A DNA stretch of 22,943 nucleotides from a virus: positions 1 to 22,943 of IMG/VR virus record IMGVR_UViG_3300042345_000371; one strand, given 5' to 3'. Made by a program: the position numbers and the translations under genes. This document shows, piece after piece, positions 7,974 through 13,294 of this stretch (position 1 is its first letter; every line of letters starts with the position of its first letter). The notes below the pieces were generated by a model, which did no database searches, was not told the DNA's origin, and saw nothing but the letters and a program-made list of their open reading frames with translations.

Positions 7974-8080
7974 AATAATTGAATAAATTGTTCAAACAAC
8001 ATTGCTTTATTTGCCCCTTTAATATACATTCCATACATTAAACGTCTTATTTTCTTTGGTAGTTGCTTACTTAGTTTCAT
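7967..8080 (-). CDS. Tiny basic protein, 37 aa, unknown
   Basis: 37 residues: MKLSKQLPKKIRRLMYGMYI then KGANKAMLFEQFIQLFW. Its ATG overlaps the stop of the upstream gene as ATGA (8080-8077), and its end overlaps the sigma-factor start by 7 nt, so it fits tightly in the operon. Residues 1-13 are strongly basic and the rest is amphipathic and hydrophobic. No homologue recognised. The double overlap is the main evidence that it is translated. Confidence 0.55.
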   Translation of the reverse strand: MKLSKQLPKKIRRLMYGMYIKGANKAMLFEQFIQLFW

Positions 8081-8262
8081 TTCTTTGTCTTAAAATCTTT
8101 GTAGAACTTTAAAATGTGCAAATACATTTGTTGCATTTCTTCACTCTCATCGTACCAAAGCATACAAGTTTTGTGAACATCTTGAAACGTACCGTAGTCT
8201 GTTATTATCCAACGTCTTAACGGTAATTGTAGTATTTGTTTAAGAAGTTCTCTATTTTCCAT
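8077..8262 (-). CDS. Uncharacterised small protein opening the late operon
   Basis: 61 residues, MENRELLKQILQLPLRRWII at the start, containing several aromatic residues (RRWIITDYGTF, CMLWYDESEE, HILKFYKDFK). It is probably soluble and helical. A promoter box (TATATTTG, 8274-8267) ends four bases before the ATG, so the transcript may be leaderless or nearly so. The strong terminator upstream (8297-8332) separates it from the preceding genes. It is therefore probably the first gene of the late transcription unit. No function recognised. Confidence 0.65.
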   Translation of the reverse strand: MENRELLKQILQLPLRRWIITDYGTFQDVHKTCMLWYDESEEMQQMYLHILKFYKDFKTKK

Positions 8263-8266
8263 GAAG

Positions 8267-8274
8267 CAAATATA
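8267..8274 (-). promoter_or_regulatory. Promoter -7 box TATATTTG, start of late operon
   Basis: Exact Bacteroidota TAnnTTTG box between terminator 8297-8332 and the ATG at 8262. No clear TTG -33 element is seen at the usual distance; the region there is the A/T tract of the terminator. The following CTTC is shared with the box at 18534-18541. With the start site expected about 7 nt downstream, the mRNA would begin at or near the start codon. Confidence 0.55.
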
Positions 8275-8296
8275 ATAATCTTTTTTAATTTTAAAC

Positions 8297-8332
8297 TAAA
8301 AAGGTATAATTAATTAAAACTATACCTTTTTA
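8297..8332 (-). terminator. Strong hairpin terminator, potentially bidirectional
   Basis: A perfect 12-bp stem (8297-8308 with 8321-8332; core AAAAAGGTATA) with a 12-nt loop 8309-8320. Both flanks are A/T runs, so it can work on either strand. It would end transcription of the small-gene operon (8373-9100) before the late promoter. Confidence 0.75.
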
Positions 8333-8363
8333 CTTACCTAAATTATTAACTTAAAATTCGATA

Positions 8364-8371
8364 CAAATATA
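8364..8371 (-). promoter_or_regulatory. TATATTTG box just after a stop codon, before the terminator
   Basis: An exact TAnnTTTG box followed by TATC, the same twelve bases as the box at 9127-9134. It begins one base after the stop of the gene at 8373. Nothing is coded between here and the terminator at 8297-8332, so if active it would give only a ~70-nt RNA. No TTG -33 element is visible. It may be a chance match. Confidence 0.3.
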
Positions 8372-8372
8372 T

Positions 8373-8516
8373 TTATTTATTTTGATTTGAAGATATTTCT
8401 TTGTTTTTTTCTTCAATATATATTTCTAGCATTTTTTCAATACTTGTACCCAAATACTTTTCTCCGTTTTCTCTAAACCACATAAAGAAGTTTTTTAATG
8501 TTTCAAATTCATTCAT
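8373..8516 (-). CDS. Small acidic helical protein, 47 aa, unknown
   Basis: 47 residues from ATG 8516: MNEFETLKNFFMWFRENGEK then YLGTSIEKMLEIYIEEKNKE and ISSNQNK. Composition is acidic and helical with an aromatic N-terminal face. It overlaps the upstream gene by 8 nt and ends 41 nt before the terminator. Last gene of the four-gene mini-operon 9100-8373. No family recognised. Confidence 0.6.
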   Translation of the reverse strand: MNEFETLKNFFMWFRENGEKYLGTSIEKMLEIYIEEKNKEISSNQNK

Positions 8517-8655
8517 GTTCTTTTATTTTATATGTAATTAATGTTTTTGCAAATTCTTTTAATTCTTGCACTTTGTCTTTAGGAACAGTTAAAATTACTC
8601 GTTGTCCGTTTAATACTTTCTTGCGTCCTGCATTTCGTTCGTTATGTTTTTTCAT
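8509..8655 (-). CDS. Small basic protein, possible ribbon-helix-helix DNA binder
   Basis: 48 residues. Starts MKKHNERNAGRKKVLNGQRV, then ILTVPKDKVQELKEFAKTLI. A basic R-N-A-G-R-K-K leader, a short beta strand (QRVILTVP) and a helix (KDKVQELKEFAKTL) follow in the order seen in Arc/MetJ ribbon-helix-helix proteins. The first strand of that fold makes the DNA contact, so a small phage regulator is plausible. ATG 8655 overlaps the upstream stop (TAATG). Only one helix is clear before the C-terminal ITYKIKEHE, so the fold call is tentative. Confidence 0.6.
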   Translation of the reverse strand: MKKHNERNAGRKKVLNGQRVILTVPKDKVQELKEFAKTLITYKIKEHE

Positions 8656-8942
8656 TATAATTCTTTATAACATTTAGAAGAACAACATGAATTAAAATAC
8701 TCTTTTTTAACTTCATATATTCCACATATTATACATTGATTAAATTCTTTTATAGTTTCTTTGTCAACAATAAAACCCCCTCTAATTATTGAATCAGGCA
8801 TTGAATACTCAGTTACGTAAATGCAATATTGTTTCTCATTTAAATAACATCCGTTTTCTATACTTTTTCTTTGTTCAATTAAATATCCGACAATCTCTTT
8901 ATTACTATCGGATATTTTAGCTTTGTATTTTTTTACAATCAT
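8655..8942 (-). CDS. Small protein with C-terminal Cys cluster
   Basis: 95 residues. The first ~65 look like a beta-rich domain (MIVKKYKAKISDSNKEIVGY, then later RGGFIVDKETIKEF). The C-terminus has C-I-I-C at about 70-73 and C-C-S-S-K-C at about 87-92, spaced as a small zinc ribbon. It begins at ATG 8942 in a TAATG overlap with the preceding 52-codon gene and ends in a TAATG overlap with the next gene. No known function; nucleic-acid or protein contact through the zinc site is a guess. Confidence 0.65.
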   Translation of the reverse strand: MIVKKYKAKISDSNKEIVGYLIEQRKSIENGCYLNEKQYCIYVTEYSMPDSIIRGGFIVDKETIKEFNQCIICGIYEVKKEYFNSCCSSKCYKEL

Positions 8943-9100
8943 TATACTATATCTTTTATAGAAACTTGAATCATTCTAGGCATTGAATAGTAGTAATATC
9001 TTAAACCTTTTTTAGTTTCTATTGAGTAAACTTTTAAAGTTTTTCCATTTGTAAAAGTTATTGTTTTATTTGTTTCTGAATATTTGTTTAAATCTAACAT
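8942..9100 (-). CDS. Small protein, 52 aa, first gene of mini-operon
   Basis: 52 residues from ATG 9100: MLDLNKYSETNKTITFTNGK then TLKVYSIETKKGLRYYYYSM, ending PRMIQVSIKDIV. Probably a small all-beta protein. The best promoter of the window (TTG-19 bp-TATATTTG, 9127-9156) lies just upstream, and the start context AACGATAGAAATTATG matches other operon-head genes here. Its stop overlaps the next ATG (TAATG). These signals support translation despite the short length. Function unknown. Confidence 0.6.
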   Translation of the reverse strand: MLDLNKYSETNKTITFTNGKTLKVYSIETKKGLRYYYYSMPRMIQVSIKDIV

Positions 9101-9126
9101 AATTTCTATCGTTTAATTGTGTGATA

Positions 9127-9156
9127 CAAATATAAGTAACTTTTTTTAATAAACAA
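9127..9156 (-). promoter_or_regulatory. Bacteroidota-type promoter (TTG-19-TATATTTG)
   Basis: On the minus strand TTG (9156-9154), a 19-bp spacer, then TATATTTG (9134-9127). This is the expected -33/-7 arrangement. It lies in the AT-rich gap 9101-9179 after ninG and drives the four small genes 9100-8373. No hairpin terminator is visible between the ninG stop and this promoter. Confidence 0.7.
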
Positions 9157-9179
9157 TACTTTTATTAAATTATTTTAAA

Positions 9180-9704
9180 TTATTTTTCATGTTCTTTTAT
9201 CTTTTGTTTATACTTATCTATTATTTGTTTAAGCTCATCTACTGTAAATTTTCTTGTTAGTTGTGAATCTACTGTTAATTTTTCAAATGCTTCGTAACCT
9301 ATTCGCTTAATTAAGTTTTCCCTAAATGGAATTAGATTTCCACTCAAAAAAGTGTTACAATGTTCACAACCTGAAAAAACATTATTCTCATCAAATCTAA
9401 CGTTATAATGTCCACCAGCTGAATAGTAATGTGAAGCGTTTACTTTCTTCATGTTGTTTGAATTACAAGCTATACAAGGTTTACCATTATCCCTTAAACG
9501 AATGTACTTATTAAATACTTGTTGAGCTAGTTTTAAATAGTCTTGAACGGTTAATAAATCTTCTTTAACTTTCTTCTTTCTTTCGTTCCATGCTTTCAAC
9601 TTTGTTTGTTCTGCAAAGTGTTTTATACATTCATCGTTTATCATACAAAATTTTTGATTAAAGTATTTAGGTTCAAACTTTTGTTTACATTGTTTACATC
9701 TCAT
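9180..9704 (-). CDS. ninG: NinG/Rap-like recombination nuclease
   Basis: 174 residues. The N-terminal zinc knuckle C3-x2-C6 with C20 and C26 is followed by a basic helix (LKAWNERKKKVKEDLLTVQD) and the NinG core: KPCIACNSNN (C77, C80), ASHYYSAGGHYNVRFDENNV (H92, H99), SGCEHCNTFLSGN (C113, C116), then an HNH-like tail. This matches lambda NinG (Rap), a structure-specific endonuclease acting on recombination intermediates. In the family the metal-binding His/Cys cluster is the hallmark. It overlaps the upstream gene by ATGA. It ends the replication/recombination operon, consistent with resolving replication or ERF-made intermediates. Very confident. Confidence 0.93.
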   Translation of the reverse strand: MRCKQCKQKFEPKYFNQKFCMINDECIKHFAEQTKLKAWNERKKKVKEDLLTVQDYLKLAQQVFNKYIRLRDNGKPCIACNSNNMKKVNASHYYSAGGHYNVRFDENNVFSGCEHCNTFLSGNLIPFRENLIKRIGYEAFEKLTVDSQLTRKFTVDELKQIIDKYKQKIKEHEK

Positions 9705-9967
9705 AACTCTCTAATAAAATCGCAATCGTTATCTAAAAAATTCAAGTGTATTCCTATTTCATCACCAAAGGCAAAACTCCACACAATTAACTCGTTAAGT
9801 TCGTCTGATGTCATATCTAAAGTTGAAACATTAGGATTAAATCCTGCATACTCTTTTAAAAATCTATCTACTTCTTTAATAGTTTTTGAATCTCTTAACT
9901 CTATTAATCTAGTGTGTATTTTTTCAAGACAAACACCTTTATAAAATTTTATTAATCTTTTATTCAT
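9701..9967 (-). CDS. Uncharacterised protein of the replication operon
   Basis: 88 residues from ATG 9967 (MNKRLIKFYKGVCLEKIHTR). The longer frame from 10021 would overlap the previous gene by 62 nt; with ATG 9967 the overlap is 8 nt. Mostly helical, N-terminus basic, C-terminus acidic (LDNDCDFIREL). It couples to ninG by ATGA. No family recognised. Confidence 0.65.
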   Translation of the reverse strand: MNKRLIKFYKGVCLEKIHTRLIELRDSKTIKEVDRFLKEYAGFNPNVSTLDMTSDELNELIVWSFAFGDEIGIHLNFLDNDCDFIREL

Positions 9968-10307
9968 CTTCCCAAGTGTAACCATTGTTTTTATTTTTAG
10001 TAATCTTAGAGCTTTGAGCATCTATTAAAGCATCATTCATATATTTTAAATCTCCAGTTTCAAACATAAAATGTTCGTTCTTACTTATTCTAAAGTGTTC
10101 ATTATACCAATGCTCTTTTATATATCTTTCTCTTACTTCTGGATAGCTACAAAGATAGAATTTAATTAATTTATAGTTGCTTCCGTAATGTTTAAGCCTT
10201 AAAGAAATATTTTTTGTATAACCAAACTTTAATACTGGTAATATTTTACCATTATTTTTAACATATGTTTTTACAATATATAAACCTTGATTTTTTAATT
10301 CTGCCAT
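9960..10307 (-). CDS. GIY-YIG-superfamily protein (T5orf172/MUG113-like)
   Basis: 115 residues. N-terminal GLYIVKTYVKNNGKILPVLK then FGYTKNISLRLKHYGSNYKL follows the pattern of the T5orf172/MUG113 branch of GIY-YIG nucleases: a G-L-Y-I strand, a K-F-G-Y-T strand, then an Arg (R37) in the following helix. A later helix ERYIKEHWYNEHF could carry the catalytic acidic residue. This branch is common in phages and is often annotated as an endonuclease-like DNA-binding protein. Second GIY-YIG-type gene of the module (the other is at 12601). Activity is not certain. Confidence 0.6.
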   Translation of the reverse strand: MAELKNQGLYIVKTYVKNNGKILPVLKFGYTKNISLRLKHYGSNYKLIKFYLCSYPEVRERYIKEHWYNEHFRISKNEHFMFETGDLKYMNDALIDAQSSKITKNKNNGYTWEDE

Positions 10308-10308
10308 A

Positions 10309-10614
10309 TTATTTGCTTATTGTGTTTCTAACTTCTTCTCCTAGTTTTTGTCTTACTTTGTATTTTAAACCTCTTAAATATTCGTTTTCCTCTTGCAAAC
10401 GCTGGCGACATCTTCTAATAGTTTCAGGACTTGTTAACTCTCCGTTTTCTAAAGCTATTAATATACCTTTAGCATCATTTAATTCTAATTTTCCGTATAA
10501 ACTTTCAAAATCTGTTTTCCAGATAATAGATATCAATAATCTATCGCAATCTCTAGCAACTTTGTTTACTTCTAAAATACTTTTTACTCTTTGTTTTACT
10601 TCGTTGTTTATCAT
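10309..10614 (-). CDS. Uncharacterised protein, possible helix-turn-helix
   Basis: 101 residues. C-terminal half SPETIRRCRQRLQEENEYLR then GLKYKVRQKLGEEVR is strongly basic and helical. I remember similar S-P-E-T-I-x-R-x-R-R/Q-x-L-Q segments in Bacteroidota phage proteins of unknown function near the replication genes. The first half is helical too (KSILEVNKVARDCDRLLISI). DNA binding is plausible from charge and from context between the helicase and ninG, but it is not proven. It overlaps the upstream gene by 4 nt and the next gene starts 2 nt later. Confidence 0.65.
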   Translation of the reverse strand: MINNEVKQRVKSILEVNKVARDCDRLLISIIWKTDFESLYGKLELNDAKGILIALENGELTSPETIRRCRQRLQEENEYLRGLKYKVRQKLGEEVRNTISK

Positions 10615-10901
10615 AATAATTCTATTAAGTTTTTATTTTCTTTTTTTGCTTCTTCTAGTTGTTTATCTACTCTCATTAATGCTATTTGATAGCTTGATAT
10701 TAATGTTTCGTTACTTCTTACTATCTTTTCCAACTCTACAATGCAATTTAAAGCGTTTTTAATATCTTCTAAGGAACTTTCTAGTAATTTAGTATAATTA
10801 CCTTGTTTATCTTTTTGATATGCCGTTAAATGCAATATTTTTAAAGTAGATTGTAAACTTCGTAAATTTACAATATTTAAGTTAATTTCTATTTGTGTCA
10901 T
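10611..10901 (-). CDS. Coiled-coil protein of the replication operon
   Basis: 96 residues, MTQIEINLNIVNLRSLQSTL at the start. The C-terminal two thirds (about 40-96) form a long charged helix with heptad-like Leu/Ile/Val spacing ending in ISSYQIALMRVDKQLEEAKK. Likely a dimeric coiled coil or an accessory factor of the helicase gene just upstream, with which it overlaps by ATGA at 10901. No family recognised. Confidence 0.65.
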   Translation of the reverse strand: MTQIEINLNIVNLRSLQSTLKILHLTAYQKDKQGNYTKLLESSLEDIKNALNCIVELEKIVRSNETLISSYQIALMRVDKQLEEAKKENKNLIELL

Positions 10902-11935
10902 CAGAAAGGTGCATCATCAGGTTTAACATACTTCAAAGGTTTATCGAAATCATTATTTGGATTTATATTTTTATTCGAGTAAAATTCATTTATTTTAATT
11001 TCGTTTTCTTTTTTTAGTTGATATTCTCGTTCTTTATACATTTCTGATTGTATTTTAACATCAATCATATTTGGTCTTTTTATAACATCAATACCATTTA
11101 TTTTAAATCCTAAACCAAAATTATAATCACACATAATTGGTAACCCAGTCTTAGTTGGTTTACCTCCAGTATCAGTATCTTTTATTTTTACTATATCAAC
11201 CATTGTATAATTCCACATTGTTTGACTACCAATTAACCTATGTATCACTATAAAGTCATCAGCTTTATTTGAAAATGCTTTACCTCCCTCAATATCACTT
11301 TTTAATGGTGGCATAACTTCAAACTCCCAATCATGACCTTTTGGATATGTTGCACCTCTTCTACCACTTGCAGAACTTGGATGTGTATTTATGAATAATG
11401 TTTTTCCAGTTTTAGTGAAATGTTTTAAGTCATTTAATACATCATAATTATTTTGGTAACTCATTGGAAAACTTAAAGCATTGAATGGGTCAATTAAATA
11501 ATTGTCTGTATTAGAATTGTTAAATGTATCTAATAATTCATTAGGGGTGTATCTTCTTGAATTATCTACAAACTTAAAAAAGTGTTCAATCTTAATTAAT
11601 GCCCTTTGAATTTCTTTATATGTTAAATCCATAAAAGGCTTTCTAGAATACATTTGAACTAAATCCCTCAATACCTTACCATGATAATTTTCATCCATAA
11701 ACAAAGTAAAAGTTAATTCATGATTTGTTGCTAATGCTAAAAAGTACCATTCCATCCAATACGATTTACCTACGTTATCATGACCTAAAATCATATTCAA
11801 TTGGTTTTTTTTCCATACTAAATTATTATCTAAATCACAACCTAACTTTAAACCAAAAGGAATTTTGCCATCAACATAATCATACAAGTATTGAAGAGTT
11901 GAACCTGATTGAATAATATTATTTGACTGTTCCAT
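10901..11935 (-). CDS. DnaB/RecA-like phage replicative helicase (ATPase)
   Basis: 344 residues with a RecA-fold ATPase core. Walker A is GHDNVGKS (51-58), preceded by the usual strand (QLNMIL). The Walker-B-like strand is DNYLIDPFNALSF (about 145-156), and a later KTLFINTHPSSASG segment resembles the sensor strand of DnaB/SF4 enzymes. It lacks the DnaB N-terminal domain, as do many phage helicases of this Bacteroidota type. The C-terminal ~60 residues are charged and disordered, ending KPDDAPF. It follows the initiator gene with a 17-nt overlap, the typical initiator-helicase pairing. It would unwind DNA at the fork after loading by that protein. A RecA-like recombination ATPase is the alternative. 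Confidence 0.8.
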   Translation of the reverse strand: MEQSNNIIQSGSTLQYLYDYVDGKIPFGLKLGCDLDNNLVWKKNQLNMILGHDNVGKSYWMEWYFLALATNHELTFTLFMDENYHGKVLRDLVQMYSRKPFMDLTYKEIQRALIKIEHFFKFVDNSRRYTPNELLDTFNNSNTDNYLIDPFNALSFPMSYQNNYDVLNDLKHFTKTGKTLFINTHPSSASGRRGATYPKGHDWEFEVMPPLKSDIEGGKAFSNKADDFIVIHRLIGSQTMWNYTMVDIVKIKDTDTGGKPTKTGLPIMCDYNFGLGFKINGIDVIKRPNMIDVKIQSEMYKEREYQLKKENEIKINEFYSNKNINPNNDFDKPLKYVKPDDAPF

Positions 11936-12608
11936 ATTTATTAATTAAATTGTTAATATGGTTTACTCTTGCATCTTCTGATTTATTCTTAATAATTTCT
12001 TCTTGATTCATGTATTTTTCAAAATTATCAATTCTTAAAAAATGGTCTGGAGTAATCTTATTATTTTCTAAAACCCATTTATTATTGCACATATTTTTAA
12101 ATGCATTATTTAATTGGTCTAAACTATAATTAGTCTTTATAATCTTCTTAAAGTTATTTTCAGTAGTTTTTGACAAAACAGAAAAATTACCTTTTTTAAA
12201 TCCATTCACTTCTTTTTGGCTATTGAACCACAAAAGGAATTTACTCACTCTCTCATCAAAAGATATATGTTCTTTTTCTTCTTTTACTTTCTCTTCTTCT
12301 TTCTCTTCCTTACCGTTAGTCGGCATGGTAGTCATAGGGGTAGTCATAGGGGTAGTCATAGGGGTAGAGCCTAACTCTTCTTTAGTTGCTCTTAACCAAC
12401 CTTTTACACTTGTTTCAATTTGGTGTCTTTGACTTTCGTAACATAGATTTACTATAAAATTTAATTCAACAGGGTCTTCATTTAAAAACTGCTTATTAAT
12501 AATAGCAGTTAGAAAATCAAGTTTATCTTTATCATTTGTCAATTCGTTTAATACATCGAAATAGCTTCGTAAAAAATTAAACGCTCTTCGTTTCGTTTTC
12601 TTAATCAT
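11919..12608 (-). CDS. Replication initiator / replisome organizer (helicase-loader type)
   Basis: 229 residues from ATG 12608 (MIKKTKRRAFNFLRSYFDVL); a TTG six bases earlier is less likely. The N-terminal domain (about 1-80: RSYFDVLNELTNDKDKLDFL, then AIINKQFLNEDPVELNF) resembles the DUF6291-type domain that opens many Bacteroidota phage initiators. A linker follows with tandem TPMT repeats and an almost purely Lys/Glu stretch. The C-terminal half (about 115-229) is helical and could recruit the helicase coded next. The linker DNA holds iteron-like repeats and a polypurine tract, so the origin may lie inside the gene as in lambda O. It overlaps the upstream gene by 8 nt. Call rests on context plus N-terminal resemblance. 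Confidence 0.6.
   Translation of the reverse strand: MIKKTKRRAFNFLRSYFDVLNELTNDKDKLDFLTAIINKQFLNEDPVELNFIVNLCYESQRHQIETSVKGWLRATKEELGSTPMTTPMTTPMTTMPTNGKEEKEEEKVKEEKEHISFDERVSKFLLWFNSQKEVNGFKKGNFSVLSKTTENNFKKIIKTNYSLDQLNNAFKNMCNNKWVLENNKITPDHFLRIDNFEKYMNQEEIIKNKSEDARVNHINNLINKYGTVK
12270..12364. other. Candidate replication origin inside the initiator gene
   Basis: Downstream of the three iteron-like repeats (in the direction of the gene) the plus strand is pyrimidine at 41 of 42 positions from 12270 to 12311 (purine on the coding strand). In lambda, ori lies in the middle of gene O and consists of iterons followed by an AT-rich, strand-asymmetric purine stretch. The same order and orientation are seen here. 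That this is the origin is inference. Confidence 0.45.
12329..12364 (-). repeat. Three 12-bp tandem repeats (iteron-like)
   Basis: Plus-strand unit TAGTCATAGGGG is repeated perfectly at 12329-12340, 12341-12352 and 12353-12364 (minus strand CCCCTATGACTA). It codes for TPMT repeats in the linker of the initiator protein. The G run stands out in AT-rich surroundings. Copies are identical at the DNA level, including wobble positions. Confidence 0.9.
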
Positions 12609-12915
12609 TTTCAACCTCCTCTCTCACGTAAAAGCAATTATTAAAACCTTTTAAATCTCCAGTTAAACACAACATAGCATCTTTTGAATTTAACCATTCT
12701 TTACCTCCAAAAACAGAAATAAATCTAATCAATGAGTTTTCTGCAATTAATGCTTCTTTTTTAGTTTTATAGGTTTTCAATATTATAAACTCATCAAAAT
12801 TTTTAATTAATTTATGTTTTGAAACTCTATTTTCTACATTAGAACTACATCCAATATAAATTGGTTTTTTATCTTTAATTAAGATATAAACAGAAAAATT
12901 TTTTATTGTTTTCAT
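12601..12915 (-). CDS. GIY-YIG domain endonuclease-like protein
   Basis: 104 residues. The classic signature is visible: SVYILIKDKKPIYIGCSSNV with V-Y-I (9-11) and Y-I-G (20-22), followed by R30 and H34 in VENRVSKHK. A Glu in the helix EALIAENSLI would be the metal ligand. This small single-domain size is normal for phage GIY-YIG proteins (UvrC/homing-type nuclease superfamily). The substrate cannot be told from sequence. It couples to its neighbours by ATGA upstream and an 8-nt overlap downstream, so it is a fixed part of the replication operon rather than a free-standing homing insertion. Confidence 0.75.
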   Translation of the reverse strand: MKTIKNFSVYILIKDKKPIYIGCSSNVENRVSKHKLIKNFDEFIILKTYKTKKEALIAENSLIRFISVFGGKEWLNSKDAMLCLTGDLKGFNNCFYVREEVEND

Positions 12916-13136
12916 AGCTGACCTAATAAAGAAATTTGTTTTTTTAACTCTTTTGATAATTTTATAGCAGTTTGTTTACTGATACAAATATGATGTTGAT
13001 TAGTTATTAAATCATCATCTTCAAAATCTCTAATTAAAATAAATACTTCATCATAATCATTTGCGTAAAGTTGTAAAGCAACTTCAAATGTTTCACTTCT
13101 TTCTGTTCCACCGAACAATAATTTTGTATTTTCCAT
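12912..13136 (-). CDS. Uncharacterised small acidic protein
   Basis: 74 residues, MENTKLLFGGTERSETFEVA at the start. Middle EVFILIRDFEDDDLITNQHH is acidic. The C-terminal helix KQTAIKLSKELKKQI is basic. It is the first gene after the structured leader/RNA at 13178-13271, so its expression may depend on read-through of that terminator-like hairpin. No family recognised. Confidence 0.65.
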   Translation of the reverse strand: MENTKLLFGGTERSETFEVALQLYANDYDEVFILIRDFEDDDLITNQHHICISKQTAIKLSKELKKQISLLGQL

Positions 13137-13177
13137 ATGTACTACGTATTTTATTTAAAAACACGCAAAAATTAAAT

Positions 13178-13271
13178 TAAAAAAGCCAAGCTAATAGGTG
13201 CGTGAGATAACCTATTAAGCCTGACTTATTTGTTGTTGTTATAAAATTTCTTTGGAAGTTCTCACGCTTCG
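13178..13271 (-). ncRNA. Candidate structured small RNA or attenuating leader
   Basis: The gap 13137-13294 holds a promoter box (13284-13277) and, ~50 nt downstream, a strong terminator hairpin, so transcription would give an RNA of roughly 95 nt ending near 13178. The 10-nt hairpin loop contains UCUCACGC (13207-13200 on the minus strand). It is perfectly complementary over 8 nt to GCGUGAGA at the RNA's 5' side (13267-13260). This would form a pseudoknot or an alternative fold competing with the terminator. No known class recognised. Read-through would reach the gene at 13136. Confidence 0.45.
13184..13226 (-). terminator. Long-stem terminator hairpin with complementary loop
   Basis: Arms 13184-13199 and 13210-13226 pair over 16 bp with one bulged base and two G-U pairs in RNA. 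The loop is 13200-13209. On the minus strand it is followed by a run of T (A13184-13179 on the plus strand). Best-formed intrinsic terminator of the window. Confidence 0.7.
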
Positions 13272-13276
13272 TTATG

Positions 13277-13284
13277 CAAATATA
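13277..13284 (-). promoter_or_regulatory. TATATTTG promoter box upstream of the structured RNA
   Basis: Exact TAnnTTTG box in the gap after the helicase-methyltransferase gene (stop at 13295-13297). A clear TTG at -33 is not seen. It would start the RNA at about 13270. Confidence 0.5.
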
Positions 13285-13294
13285 GTAATATTAT

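Noticed and set aside
10265-10762. 165-codon hydrophobic frame on the plus strand
   Set aside because: Antisense to two well-packed minus-strand genes. Low-complexity Leu/Phe/Ser composition is the usual shadow of Lys/Glu/Asn-rich genes in AT-rich DNA.
12329-12364. Short CRISPR array or phase-variable repeat
   Set aside because: Units are contiguous with no spacers, and 12 bp keeps the reading frame, so neither CRISPR nor on/off phase variation fits. The iteron reading is better.
12223-12432. Plus-strand frame with VVIGVVIGV repeats
   Set aside because: The repeats come from the iteron-like DNA of the initiator gene read backwards; not a membrane protein.
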